64,000 nucleotides of DNA from positions 186,001 through 250,000 of the forward strand of contig CABSCP010000001.1 in NCBI GenBank assembly GCA_902476265.1, given 5' to 3'. Made by a program: the position numbers and the translations under genes. Numbering within the stretch: the stretch's first letter is position 1; every line of letters begins with the position of its first letter. Shown piece by piece: positions 1 to 8,266 of the stretch. Below the pieces are notes generated by a model. The model did not search any database, was not told where the DNA came from, and saw only the letters and a list, made by a program, of their open reading frames with translations. Source of the DNA: an uncultured Lachnospiraceae bacterium (lineage in GTDB: Bacteria; Bacillota; Clostridia; Lachnospirales; Lachnospiraceae).

Positions 1-693
1 CTGCCGTTTCCCAACAACCCTACAGGGGCGATCATGGAACGCAGCGATCTGGAAGCCATTGCAGAAGTGATCATCGAAAAGGATCTGTTTGTGATCTCTG
101 ATGAGATTTATGCGGAACTGACTTATAAAGAGAAACATGTTTCCATCGCACAGATTCCGGGAATGCAGGAGCGGACGATCCTGATCAACGGTTTCTCCAA
201 AGCTTATGCGATGACGGGCTGGCGGCTGGGTTATGCCTGCGGGCCGGCGGTTATTTTGGAACAGATGCTCAAAATTCATCAGTTCGCCATCATGTGCGCG
301 CCTACCACCAGTCAGTATGCCGCTGTGGAAGCGATGAAGAACGGGGATAACGACGTGGCGGAAATGAGAGAGCAGTATAACCAGCGCCGCCGTTATCTGC
401 TGCACGCTTTTAAGGAGATGGGACTGCCCTGTTTTGAACCCTATGGTGCATTTTATGTATTCCCCTGCATTCAGGAATTCGGCATGAGCAGCGACGAATT
501 TGCCACCCGTTTCCTGGAAGAAGAAAAAGTGGCGGTGGTACCGGGCACGGCCTTCGGGGACAGCGGAGAAGGTTTTATCCGCATTTCCTACGCTTATTCC
601 CTGGAAAATCTGAAGATTGCCATCGGAAGACTGGCTGCTTTTGTGGAAAGACTGAAGGAAGAACAGAAGAAAAAGGACGGACAGACATGTTGA
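1..693 (+). CDS. Class I/II pyridoxal-phosphate aminotransferase, 3' part
   Basis: The 5' end lies outside the window; the frame is open from base 1 and begins with LPFPNNPTGAIM, which carries the PNNPTG motif of fold-type I aminotransferases. The internal ATG at 34 is therefore not the true start. The segment SKAYAMTGWRLGY contains the Schiff-base lysine that binds PLP, and DSGEGFIRISYA near the C-terminus holds the substrate-carboxylate-binding Arg. About 230 residues are present out of a usual 390-400. The family moves amino groups between amino acids and 2-oxo acids in the cytoplasm; the exact substrate (aspartate, aromatic or alanine type) cannot be told from this part. Its stop overlaps the start of trmL by 7 bases, so the two are probably co-transcribed. 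Confidence 0.93.
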   Translation: MPFPNNPTGAIMERSDLEAIAEVIIEKDLFVISDEIYAELTYKEKHVSIAQIPGMQERTILINGFSKAYAMTGWRLGYACGPAVILEQMLKIHQFAIMCAPTTSQYAAVEAMKNGDNDVAEMREQYNQRRRYLLHAFKEMGLPCFEPYGAFYVFPCIQEFGMSSDEFATRFLEEEKVAVVPGTAFGDSGEGFIRISYAYSLENLKIAIGRLAAFVERLKEEQKKKDGQTC

Positions 694-1217
694 ACATTGT
701 GCTGCATCAGCCGGAAATACCGGCAAATACGGGAAATATCGGCCGGACCTGTGTCGCAACAGGTTCGGTCCTTCATCTGATTGAGCCGCTGGGTTTTTCC
801 CTCAGTGAAAAGCAGTTAAAGCGGGCGGGAATGGATTACTGGGGCCGGCTGGATGTGCGCCGCTATGTCAATTTTGAGGATTTCCTCGAAAAAAACCCCG
901 CTGTGCTGCGGGGGTTGGAAGGAAAGCCGGACGGCGTGAAACTGTGGATGGCCACCACCAAAGCCAAACATGTTTATTCCGATGTACAGATCGGGCCGGA
1001 CGATTATATCATGTTCGGAAAGGAGAGCGCGGGAATCCCGGAAGAGATCCTGGTGGAACATGAAGAAACCTGCATCCGTATCCCCATGCTGGATCGGATC
1101 CGCTCGCTGAACCTTTCTAATTCAGTGGCAATCGTGCTCTATGAAGCGCTTCGGCAAAATGAGTTTGCCCATCTGCAGACACAGGGAGAACTGCACCGGC
1201 TCCACTGGAAAGAATAA
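687..1217 (+). CDS. trmL: tRNA (cytidine/uridine-2'-O)-methyltransferase TrmL
   Basis: This 176-residue protein is a complete SPOUT-class (SpoU family) methyltransferase. The N-terminus LHQPEIPANTGNIGRTC is the family signature, and the knotted SAM-binding end shows GKESAGIP and IPMLDRIRSLNLSNSVAIV, which form the cofactor loop. TrmL puts a 2'-O-methyl group on the wobble base (position 34) of leucine tRNAs and works as a dimer. The length is normal for the family. The ATG at 687 lies inside the end of the aminotransferase gene (7-base overlap), which suggests translational coupling. It is convergent with the histidine kinase gene that ends 33 bases downstream. Confidence 0.95.
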   Translation: MLNIVLHQPEIPANTGNIGRTCVATGSVLHLIEPLGFSLSEKQLKRAGMDYWGRLDVRRYVNFEDFLEKNPAVLRGLEGKPDGVKLWMATTKAKHVYSDVQIGPDDYIMFGKESAGIPEEILVEHEETCIRIPMLDRIRSLNLSNSVAIVLYEALRQNEFAHLQTQGELHRLHWKE

Positions 1218-1250
1218 GTTGATTTTACATGCGCCCGGCGGCGTTATGGA

Positions 1251-2678
1251 TCAGAGGGATTCGTCTTCGTCATCCGACACCGGAAGGGAGAAGATGAACT
1301 CGGTTCCGACGCCTTCCGTGCTGATCACGTTGATGTTCTCGTTGTGAGCCTGGATGATTTCCTTTGTGATGGCCAGCCCCAGGCCGGTGCCTTTTTTATC
1401 TTTGCCCCGGGACAGGTCCGTTTTGTAGAAACGGTCGAAGATCAGTTTCAGGCTGTCTTTGGGAATGCCGATACCGCTGTCCTTTACGGAGACAAAAACC
1501 TTGCCGTGCTTCTCCGTAGTTTCGATTTTGATGGCGGAATCGGTGTGGGAAAATTTGACCGCATTGTCGAGCAGGTTGTAAATGACCTGCTCAATTTTGC
1601 TTTTATCGGCCAGAACGGGCATTTCTATGCCGGTCAGGACGAGTTCAATGCCGATCCGTTTCTGCTGACAGATGCCTTCAAAGGAGGCCGCGATGGAACG
1701 GATCATTTTATTTAAGTCAAAACGGGCCTTTTCCAGCACCATTCCTTTCATGTTCAGGTTATTTAAGGTCAACAGGCTGTTGGTGAGTTTGGTCAGCCGC
1801 TCGGTTTCATTGAGCACGATCCGCAGATATTTTTCATGCATTTCCGGCGGAATAGTGCCGTCCAGCATGGCTTCCAGATAGCCTTTGATGGAGGTTAAGG
1901 GGGAGCGGAAATCGTGGGATACATTTGCGATGAACTTTTTCTGGTTGTCCTCTCCGCGGGCAATTTCACTCGCCATGTAGGACAGGGAAGCGGCCAGATA
2001 ACCGATCTCGTCCTCACTGTCCACCTGAAATTCATAGTGCAGGTTGCCGGCGGCATATTGCTCTGTGGCAGCCGTTATTTTTTTTAGGGGAAGATAAACC
2101 ATTTCCGTGAAAAAAATCAGGATGATCAGGGAGAGCAAAAAAAAGATCATCAGCATGATGTAGGAAATGTTCAACAGGCTTTCGCTGGAAGCCCGGATCA
2201 CATTCATGGGAGTATGGATGACCACATATCCCCGCACCTTAAAGTTGGAGGTGATGGGAGAAAAGACACTGAGTGTTTCTTCCTCGAAACAGCCGAAAAA
2301 GTTGCCCACGGTATAAAAGGAACCGGCGGTGACGGTGGGATCAAAATCCTCCACCATGGTTTCGTGTTCCACATCGATGGGGGCTTCTGTTGTCATGATC
2401 ATGCGTCCCGAAGGGTTGATGATCCAGATCTGGGAGGCGATATAGGCGCTCAAAGCGTCCAGCTGCTGTTTTACGGTTTCCAGGGAGATGTCGTTATTAT
2501 ACAGGTCGGAAGCATAGGTGTTGGCGATCAGAGTCGCTTCTTTATAGAGAGAATCCGCCTTTTCACGCTTCAGATGCTCTAATGTCATGCTGGACACAAA
2601 AGTGGCCACTACAAGAAATCCGAAAAAACCAAAGATCAGGTAGCCCAGCACAAATTTCAGATACAGGGTTTTACGCAT
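1251..2678 (-). CDS. Two-component sensor histidine kinase (HAMP, HisKA, HATPase)
   Basis: 475 residues. The order is a transmembrane helix (about 10-30), an extracytoplasmic sensor region (about 31-168), a second transmembrane helix (about 170-192), a HAMP linker (about 193-245), the dimerisation helix with FIANVSHDFRSPLTS where H255 is the phosphate acceptor, and an ATPase domain with the N box (LLDNAVKFS), G1 (VKDSGIGIP) and G2 (KKGTGLGLAI). It therefore reads an external or membrane signal and phosphorylates a partner. The partner is clearly the response regulator whose gene lies one base upstream on the same strand. The signal is unknown; the domain set resembles the PhoR/ResE/WalK group, but nothing here assigns it to one of them. 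Confidence 0.93.
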   Translation of the reverse strand: MRKTLYLKFVLGYLIFGFFGFLVVATFVSSMTLEHLKREKADSLYKEATLIANTYASDLYNNDISLETVKQQLDALSAYIASQIWIINPSGRMIMTTEAPIDVEHETMVEDFDPTVTAGSFYTVGNFFGCFEEETLSVFSPITSNFKVRGYVVIHTPMNVIRASSESLLNISYIMLMIFFLLSLIILIFFTEMVYLPLKKITAATEQYAAGNLHYEFQVDSEDEIGYLAASLSYMASEIARGEDNQKKFIANVSHDFRSPLTSIKGYLEAMLDGTIPPEMHEKYLRIVLNETERLTKLTNSLLTLNNLNMKGMVLEKARFDLNKMIRSIAASFEGICQQKRIGIELVLTGIEMPVLADKSKIEQVIYNLLDNAVKFSHTDSAIKIETTEKHGKVFVSVKDSGIGIPKDSLKLIFDRFYKTDLSRGKDKKGTGLGLAITKEIIQAHNENINVISTEGVGTEFIFSLPVSDDEDESL

Positions 2679-2679
2679 A

Positions 2680-3378
2680 CTACCTCACCTCGAACTTATA
2701 GCCGATTCCCCAGATTGTGGCGATTTTCCAATTGGCGTGATCTTTGATCTTTTCCCGGAGGCGCTTGATGTGGACATCCACCGTGCGGGTGTCTCCGATA
2801 TATTCATAGCCCCAGATCTGGTCCAGAAGCTGTTCCCGGGAAAAAACATGGTTGGGGGAAGATGCCAGAAAGTATAAAAGTTCCAGCTCCTTGGGGGGCA
2901 TATCCACCGTATGTCCCATATAAACCACGGAGTAATTCGTTTTATTCACCACCAGATCTTCATACTCCACACATTCGATGGCAGGTTTTTCGGGCGCGGC
3001 GGCAGCGGGTTTATAACGGCGCAGCACTGCTTTTACCCTGGCTACCAGCTCTTTGGAGTCGAAGGGCTTTTCCATGTAGTCGTCGGCGCCCAGCTCCAGA
3101 CCCAGCACTTTGTCAAAAATTTCCCCTTTGGCGGAAAGCATGATGATGGGCACGCTGGAACGACTGCGCACCTCCCGGCAGACCTGATAGCCGTCGATGC
3201 CCGGCAGCATCAGATCCAGAAGGATCAGGTTGGGAGAAAAAAAGTCCACCGCATCCAGCGCGGATTCGCCGTCCCCCACTATCATGGTTTCAAAGCATTC
3301 TTTCGTCAGATACAGAGAGATCAGTTCGGCAATGTTGGCATCGTCGTCCACAATCAGGATTTTCTGTTTATTTGCCAT
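2680..3378 (-). CDS. OmpR/PhoB-family response regulator
   Basis: 232 residues: a receiver domain (about 5-120) with the acidic pair D11-D13, phosphate acceptor D55 in ILLDLMLPG, T/S switch residue in MLSAKG and K in EKPFD, followed by a winged-helix DNA-binding domain (about 135-230) ending in the usual RTVDVHIKRLREKI and TIWGIGYKFE. It is cotranscribed with the histidine kinase, which starts two bases after its stop, and is probably its cognate regulator. It lies 14 bases downstream of mutS2 on the same strand and may be read through from it. Target genes cannot be told from the sequence. Confidence 0.95.
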   Translation of the reverse strand: MANKQKILIVDDDANIAELISLYLTKECFETMIVGDGESALDAVDFFSPNLILLDLMLPGIDGYQVCREVRSRSSVPIIMLSAKGEIFDKVLGLELGADDYMEKPFDSKELVARVKAVLRRYKPAAAAPEKPAIECVEYEDLVVNKTNYSVVYMGHTVDMPPKELELLYFLASSPNHVFSREQLLDQIWGYEYIGDTRTVDVHIKRLREKIKDHANWKIATIWGIGYKFEVR

Positions 3379-3392
3379 AGCTTAAAGCCTCC

Positions 3393-5768
3393 TCATTCTT
3401 TGAATTCCGCAATGGTGACGCCGGCATCCCCTTCGCCGTATTCGCCCAGACGGTAGGATTTTACATATTTCACACGTTTTAAATGCTGATGAACGGCCTG
3501 CCGAAGCGCGCCTGTGCCTTTGCCGTGCACGATCCGCACGCTCTTTAAATGGGCCAGATAGGCGTCATCCAGGTATTTATCCAGCGCCGAGATCGCTTCG
3601 TCCACCGTTTTCCCAAGCAGATTGATTTCCGGGGAAATGGAGAAGGATTTGGACATCCGCAGCTTTCCGTTTCCGGTTTTCTTCATGCCCGGCGTGGTGA
3701 TATCTGCCTCTTCTATTTTTACAAGGTCCTTCACATTGACGGAGGAACGCATGATGCCGCACTGGACAAACAGGTTGCCTCTGGCATCGGGCAGGGTGCT
3801 CACCGTACCCTTTAAGCCCATGGAAAGGATTCTGACGGCATCCCCCTTTTTGAGCTGTTCCGGTTTGAGTGAGGGCTTGTCGTTTTCCTTTTTGGTAACG
3901 GTGAGCTTGCTGTTTTTCTCGTCGATTTTTCCGCGCAGATTCTGACGGGTCTTTTCCAGATCTTTCATGGAAGCGCCGGGGCCGGCTTTCTGGAAGACAC
4001 GGATCGTTTCGTCCGCCACATCCTTCGCCTCTTTTAAAATATCCCGCGCTTTTTCGTTGGCCTCCCGCAGAATGCGGTCCCGGGCCTGATCGATTTTTTC
4101 CGTCTTATCCTGAAGCTGTTTCTTTAAGGACTCCACCTCTTTTTTGTAGACCTCGATTTCGCGCTGTTCTTTTTCGATGGTGACCCTGCTCTTCTCCAGA
4201 TCGGAAATGACATCTTCAAAATTCACATCCTGTTCGTCGATCTGTTCCTTCGCAGCTTCGATGATTTCGTCGGAAAGCCCCAGCTTTTTGGAAATGGCGA
4301 AAGCATTGCTCTTTCCGGGAATGCCGAGCAGCAGGCGGTAGGTGGGGCGCAGCGTTTCCACGTCAAATTCACAGCAGGCATTTTCCACAAAGGAGGTGGA
4401 CAGAGCGTAAATTTTCAGCTCGCTGTAATGGGTGGTGGCCATAGTGCGGATGCCCCGGTCATGCAGGAAGTTTAAAATGGCGATTGCCAGAGCGGCCCCT
4501 TCCGTGGGATCCGTGCCGGCGCCCAGCTCGTCGAACAGGCACAGGGAATTTTCATCCGCATGGGCCAGAATGGAAACGATACTGGTCATGTGGGAAGAAA
4601 AGGTGCTCAAACTCTGCTCGATACTCTGTTCGTCCCCGATGTCCGCGAAAACCTCCGTAAAAACAGAAAGCTCGGAACGATCCAGAGCGGGAATATGAAG
4701 CCCCGCCTGCCCCATCAGGCAGAAAAGGCCCACGGTTTTTAAGGAAACGGTTTTGCCGCCGGTGTTGGGGCCGGTGATGATGAGCAGGTCAAAATTTTTC
4801 CCAAGCTCCACATCGATGGGCACTACCTTCTTTTTGTCCAGAAGAGGATGACGTCCCTGACGGATGCGGATATAGCGGTCCTCGTTAAAAACAGGACGGG
4901 TGGCGTTTAACTCCATGGCCAGGGCGGCCTTTGCAAAAATGAAGTCCAGCTTTGTCATGATGCGCTGGTTTTCCGCAATTTCCACGGTGTGCTCTCCGGC
5001 CTGGGCGCTTAACGCGGCCAGGATCACGGCGATTTCTTTCTGCTCTTCAATTTCCAGCTCCCGCAGCTGATTGTTCAGGCTGACCACGGCAGCAGGCTCA
5101 ATGAAAAAAGTGGAGCCGGTGGAGGACTGGTCATGCACCATGCCCGGCACCTGGCTTTTATATTCGGACTTGACAGGGATACAGTAACGTCCGTCCCTGG
5201 TGGTGATCACGGCATCCTGCAGATAACTTCTGGCGGAACCGTTTACCATGCCGGCTAACTGGCTGTGGATTTTTTCTCCGGTCTGCACCATGCTGCGGCG
5301 GATTTTTTTCAAATTGGAGCTGGCGTCGTCCGCCATTTCATCTTCCGACAAAATGCACTTGCGGATTTCCGTGGAGAGAGGGGTCAGAGGTTCCAGACAG
5401 TTAAAATATTCGGTCAGGGAATCTTCTACAGCATCCTCTTTATCGGAACGGCCGTAATTTTTCACACGGGCGGTATTTTCCAGAAGGCCGGCAATGCGCA
5501 GAAGCTCCTCCATGGAAAGGGTGCTGCCGATTTCCAGCGACCGTAAGCACATGCCCAGGGACTTGTTGCTGCCGAAATTCAGACTTCCTTTCTGAAAAAT
5601 CCGGGTGAGGGCGTCCGCGGTCTCCGTCTGTGCGGCTTCGATTTCACTCTGATCCGTCATGGGAGACAGATTGCGGGCCAGCTCCCGGCCCAGATCGGAA
5701 GTGGCTTTGTTCTCCAGCATGCGGATGACTTTATCATATTCCAATACGCGTAAAACTTTTGCGTTCAT
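3393..5768 (-). CDS. mutS2: Endonuclease MutS2
   Basis: 791 residues, normal for the family. It lacks the mismatch-recognition domain of MutS and has the clamp/lever region, an ABC-type ATPase with Walker A GPNTGGKT (333-340) and the signature and Walker B region (LSTFSSHMT, SLCLFDELGAGTDP), a long coiled coil (about 505-620, rich in E, K and Q), a KOW-like segment (LKKGDAVRILSMGLKGTVS) and a C-terminal Smr domain with VRIVHGKGTGALR. MutS2 is known to limit homologous recombination and, in Bacillus, to bind collided ribosomes and split them; the Smr domain is the nuclease part. Transcribed away from the HtrA-like gene and toward the response regulator. Confidence 0.97.
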   Translation of the reverse strand: MNAKVLRVLEYDKVIRMLENKATSDLGRELARNLSPMTDQSEIEAAQTETADALTRIFQKGSLNFGSNKSLGMCLRSLEIGSTLSMEELLRIAGLLENTARVKNYGRSDKEDAVEDSLTEYFNCLEPLTPLSTEIRKCILSEDEMADDASSNLKKIRRSMVQTGEKIHSQLAGMVNGSARSYLQDAVITTRDGRYCIPVKSEYKSQVPGMVHDQSSTGSTFFIEPAAVVSLNNQLRELEIEEQKEIAVILAALSAQAGEHTVEIAENQRIMTKLDFIFAKAALAMELNATRPVFNEDRYIRIRQGRHPLLDKKKVVPIDVELGKNFDLLIITGPNTGGKTVSLKTVGLFCLMGQAGLHIPALDRSELSVFTEVFADIGDEQSIEQSLSTFSSHMTSIVSILAHADENSLCLFDELGAGTDPTEGAALAIAILNFLHDRGIRTMATTHYSELKIYALSTSFVENACCEFDVETLRPTYRLLLGIPGKSNAFAISKKLGLSDEIIEAAKEQIDEQDVNFEDVISDLEKSRVTIEKEQREIEVYKKEVESLKKQLQDKTEKIDQARDRILREANEKARDILKEAKDVADETIRVFQKAGPGASMKDLEKTRQNLRGKIDEKNSKLTVTKKENDKPSLKPEQLKKGDAVRILSMGLKGTVSTLPDARGNLFVQCGIMRSSVNVKDLVKIEEADITTPGMKKTGNGKLRMSKSFSISPEINLLGKTVDEAISALDKYLDDAYLAHLKSVRIVHGKGTGALRQAVHQHLKRVKYVKSYRLGEYGEGDAGVTIAEFKE

Positions 5769-5921
5769 GAGTTTACTCCTTAAATAAATGATGTTTTGAG
5801 GTCGGCGGGAATTGGGCGCAGTTGTAACGATTCAGTCCGAAGGCCGATTGTTACACAAAACCCACCGTTTTCATCATACCATATTGCGAAGAAATCGGAT
5901 AGATGAAATTTCTTTCCTCTC

Positions 5922-5951
5922 TTGTGCAGACGGGGGATTTTGCGGTATACT
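5922..5951 (+). promoter_or_regulatory. Predicted sigma-A promoter of the HtrA-like gene
   Basis: TTGTGC (5922-5927) and TATACT (5946-5951) are 18 bases apart. Transcription would start near 5958, which places the upstream in-frame ATG at 5903 outside the transcript and supports the ATG at 5981. Confidence 0.6.
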
Positions 5952-5980
5952 ATTCTGGAATATGCAGAAAGGGAATTTTT

Positions 5981-7291
5981 ATGGAAGAAAACAGGCAGAA
6001 CCAGGATATTCAGAATCAGGACATAGAGTTTATTAAGGAAAAGGTGAAGGAACGCCCGTTAAACCGGAAAAAGCTGGTGCGTCGTACCATCATTACAGCA
6101 AGCATGGCGGTGATTTTCGGGCTCATTGCCTGCGTGACTTTTCTGGTGCTGGAACCGGTTTTTTCAAATCTGCTCTATCCGGAAGAAGAGCCGGAGCAGG
6201 TGGAGCTGAAAGAAGAAAATATCAACGAGGAAATGCGGCCGGAGGACATGCTGCTGGAGGAGGAAACGGAGACGGAAACGCCTGTACAGCCTCAGACTGT
6301 GGTGAAAAAGGTGGAGCTGGAAATGAGCGATTACCAGCGGCTCTACCGGACCATTTACAGCCTTGCCCAGCAGGTCACCACACAGTCCATGGTGACGGTG
6401 ACAGGTGTGGTTTCGGATAAAGACTGGTTTGATAATATCTATGAAAACCAAGGGCAGACCGCAGGACTTGTGGTGGCGGATAACGGCAGAGAACTTTTGA
6501 TCCTGTCTGACAATGCAGTGCTGGAACAGGCGGAAAGCATAAAAGTCACATTTTCGGATAGCAGTCAGGCTTCGGCCCAGGTCAAGGGCAGAGATGAGGA
6601 AACCGGTTTTTCCATCGTCAGTGTTTTGATAGAGGAAATACCGGAGGATACGGCGAAAAATCTCAAATCCGCGGTGCTCGGCGGATCCGGAAGCAGCCTT
6701 CTGGCCACGCCCGTAGTGGCGCTGGGAAGACCTCTGGGATCGGTCGCTTCCGTGATTTACGGAATGGTCACCTCCACGGATTCCTATGCCAGCCTGTCCG
6801 ACAGCAACGCCAGAATTCTGACCACCGACATGGTGGGGAACAATAATGCCAGCGGTGTTCTCATCAACTTATCCGGACAGGTGGTGGGAATTATCCGGCC
6901 TGCCGGCAAGAAAAATGAGGAGAACAAAAATCTTCTGACCGCCTACGGAATCACCGATCTGAGGCCCATCATCGAGAAACTTTTAAACGGTCAGGAAATC
7001 GCCCATCTGGGCATCACGGGAACGGATGTGCCCGCTGAAATCAATGAGGAAAAAGAAGTGCCGCTGGGCGCTTATGTGACAGGCATCATCATGGATTCTC
7101 CGGCCATGCAGGCGGGGATCCAGAGCGGTGATGTGATCGTCAAATTGGGGACCGCAGAAATCACCTCTTTTGGGGAGTATCACGAGGCCCTGCTGAAGCT
7201 GGCGCCGGAAACCGGCACCACGGTGACGGTGATGCGTCAGGGACAGGACGGGTACCAGGAAATGACCATTGATGTTATTTTAGGAAAATGA
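5981..7291 (+). CDS. Membrane-anchored HtrA-like protein (S1C fold plus PDZ) without catalytic triad
   Basis: 436 residues from the ATG at 5981, which follows AAAGGG. There is a cytoplasmic N-terminus, one transmembrane helix (about 36-60), an acidic linker (about 66-105), a trypsin-like S1C domain (about 125-340) and a PDZ domain (about 365-425). The layout is that of HtrA/DegP-type quality-control proteases, which cleave misfolded exported proteins outside the membrane. Lining it up with the family, the His of TNNHV falls on A179 (LSDNAV), the Asp of DxxTDLA on G209 (DEETGFS) and the Ser of GNSGGP on A290 (NNNASGV). All three catalytic residues are thus replaced, so it is predicted to be a binding or chaperone-like pseudoprotease. 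The alignment is by eye; S291 is next to the serine position. Confidence 0.88.
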   Translation: MEENRQNQDIQNQDIEFIKEKVKERPLNRKKLVRRTIITASMAVIFGLIACVTFLVLEPVFSNLLYPEEEPEQVELKEENINEEMRPEDMLLEEETETETPVQPQTVVKKVELEMSDYQRLYRTIYSLAQQVTTQSMVTVTGVVSDKDWFDNIYENQGQTAGLVVADNGRELLILSDNAVLEQAESIKVTFSDSSQASAQVKGRDEETGFSIVSVLIEEIPEDTAKNLKSAVLGGSGSSLLATPVVALGRPLGSVASVIYGMVTSTDSYASLSDSNARILTTDMVGNNNASGVLINLSGQVVGIIRPAGKKNEENKNLLTAYGITDLRPIIEKLLNGQEIAHLGITGTDVPAEINEEKEVPLGAYVTGIIMDSPAMQAGIQSGDVIVKLGTAEITSFGEYHEALLKLAPETGTTVTVMRQGQDGYQEMTIDVILGK

Positions 7292-7317
7292 AACAGAAAA
7301 AGTGAGGATAAAGAGAA

Positions 7318-8262
7318 ATGAAATTTTTAAAAGATTATAAAGAAGGCGACCGCGTCTTTGACATCTATCTGTGCAAGCACAAACAGTCCGCGGTGACAAA
7401 GAACGGAAAGCCTTATGATACCGTCATTTTGCAGGACAAAACCGGCACGGTGGATGCAAAAATCTGGGACCCCAACAGCGCGGGCATCGACGACTTCGAC
7501 AGCCTGGATTACATAGAGGTGTATGGGGACGTGACCAGCTTTCAGGGAGCGATGCAGATCAATGTGAAACGGATCCGCTTGTGTCATGAGGGAGAATACG
7601 ACCCGGCCAACTATCTTCCCGTGAGCAAAAAAGATATCACTGTGATGTACAAGGAATTGCTGGGCTACATCGGCAGCATCGAAAACAGTTGGATGAAAAA
7701 GCTGCTGGAAGCGTTTTTTGTGGAAGATGAAACCTTCATCCGGGCATTCCAGAAATCCTCCGCAGCCAAAACCGTGCACCATGGCTTTGTGGGAGGCCTG
7801 CTGGAACACACCCTGAGCGTGGTGAAGCTGTGCGACTATTTCTGCAGCGTTTATCCGCTGTTAAAGCGGGACCTGCTGCTGGCAGCGGCCATGTGTCATG
7901 ACATCGGAAAAACAAAGGAAATTTCCCTGTTCCCGCAGAATGACTATACGGATGACGGACAGTTTTTGGGACACATTGTGATGGGCTCCGAAATGATCTC
8001 AGACAAAGTGCGTGCCATTCCCGGATTTCCGGAAGTGCTGGCAGCGCAGTTAAAGCACTGTATTCTCGCCCATCACGGAGAATATGAATACGGCTCTCCC
8101 AAAAAGCCGGCCATTATGGAAGCCCTGGCATTAAACCTGGCGGACAATGCGGATGCCAAGCTGGAAACCTTTACGGAAATACTGGAGGGCACCACGGAAA
8201 CCGGCTGGCTGGGTTATAACCGCCTGTTTGAATCCAATCTTCGCGTGACAAGGATGGAGTAA
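7318..8262 (+). CDS. yhaM: 3'-5' exoribonuclease YhaM family (OB fold plus HD domain)
   Basis: 314 residues. The first 90 or so form an OB-type nucleic-acid-binding domain (DKTGTVDAKIWD, VYGDVTSFQGAMQINV), and the rest is an HD domain with HHGFVGGLLEHT (H154, H155, H164) and AMCHDIGKTKE (H194-D195) as metal ligands. YhaM of Bacillus is an Mn-dependent 3'-5' exoribonuclease that also degrades single-stranded DNA; this protein has the same length and layout. It begins 27 bases after the HtrA-like gene, behind GAGGATAAAGAGA, and ends 4 bases before the rRNA methyltransferase gene, so the three very probably form one operon. The gene symbol is by family. Confidence 0.92.
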   Translation: MKFLKDYKEGDRVFDIYLCKHKQSAVTKNGKPYDTVILQDKTGTVDAKIWDPNSAGIDDFDSLDYIEVYGDVTSFQGAMQINVKRIRLCHEGEYDPANYLPVSKKDITVMYKELLGYIGSIENSWMKKLLEAFFVEDETFIRAFQKSSAAKTVHHGFVGGLLEHTLSVVKLCDYFCSVYPLLKRDLLLAAAMCHDIGKTKEISLFPQNDYTDDGQFLGHIVMGSEMISDKVRAIPGFPEVLAAQLKHCILAHHGEYEYGSPKKPAIMEALALNLADNADAKLETFTEILEGTTETGWLGYNRLFESNLRVTRME

Positions 8263-8266
8263 AGCC

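Noticed and set aside
5903..5980. Upstream ATG for the HtrA-like gene.
   Set aside because: It lies before the predicted promoter and lacks a ribosome site.
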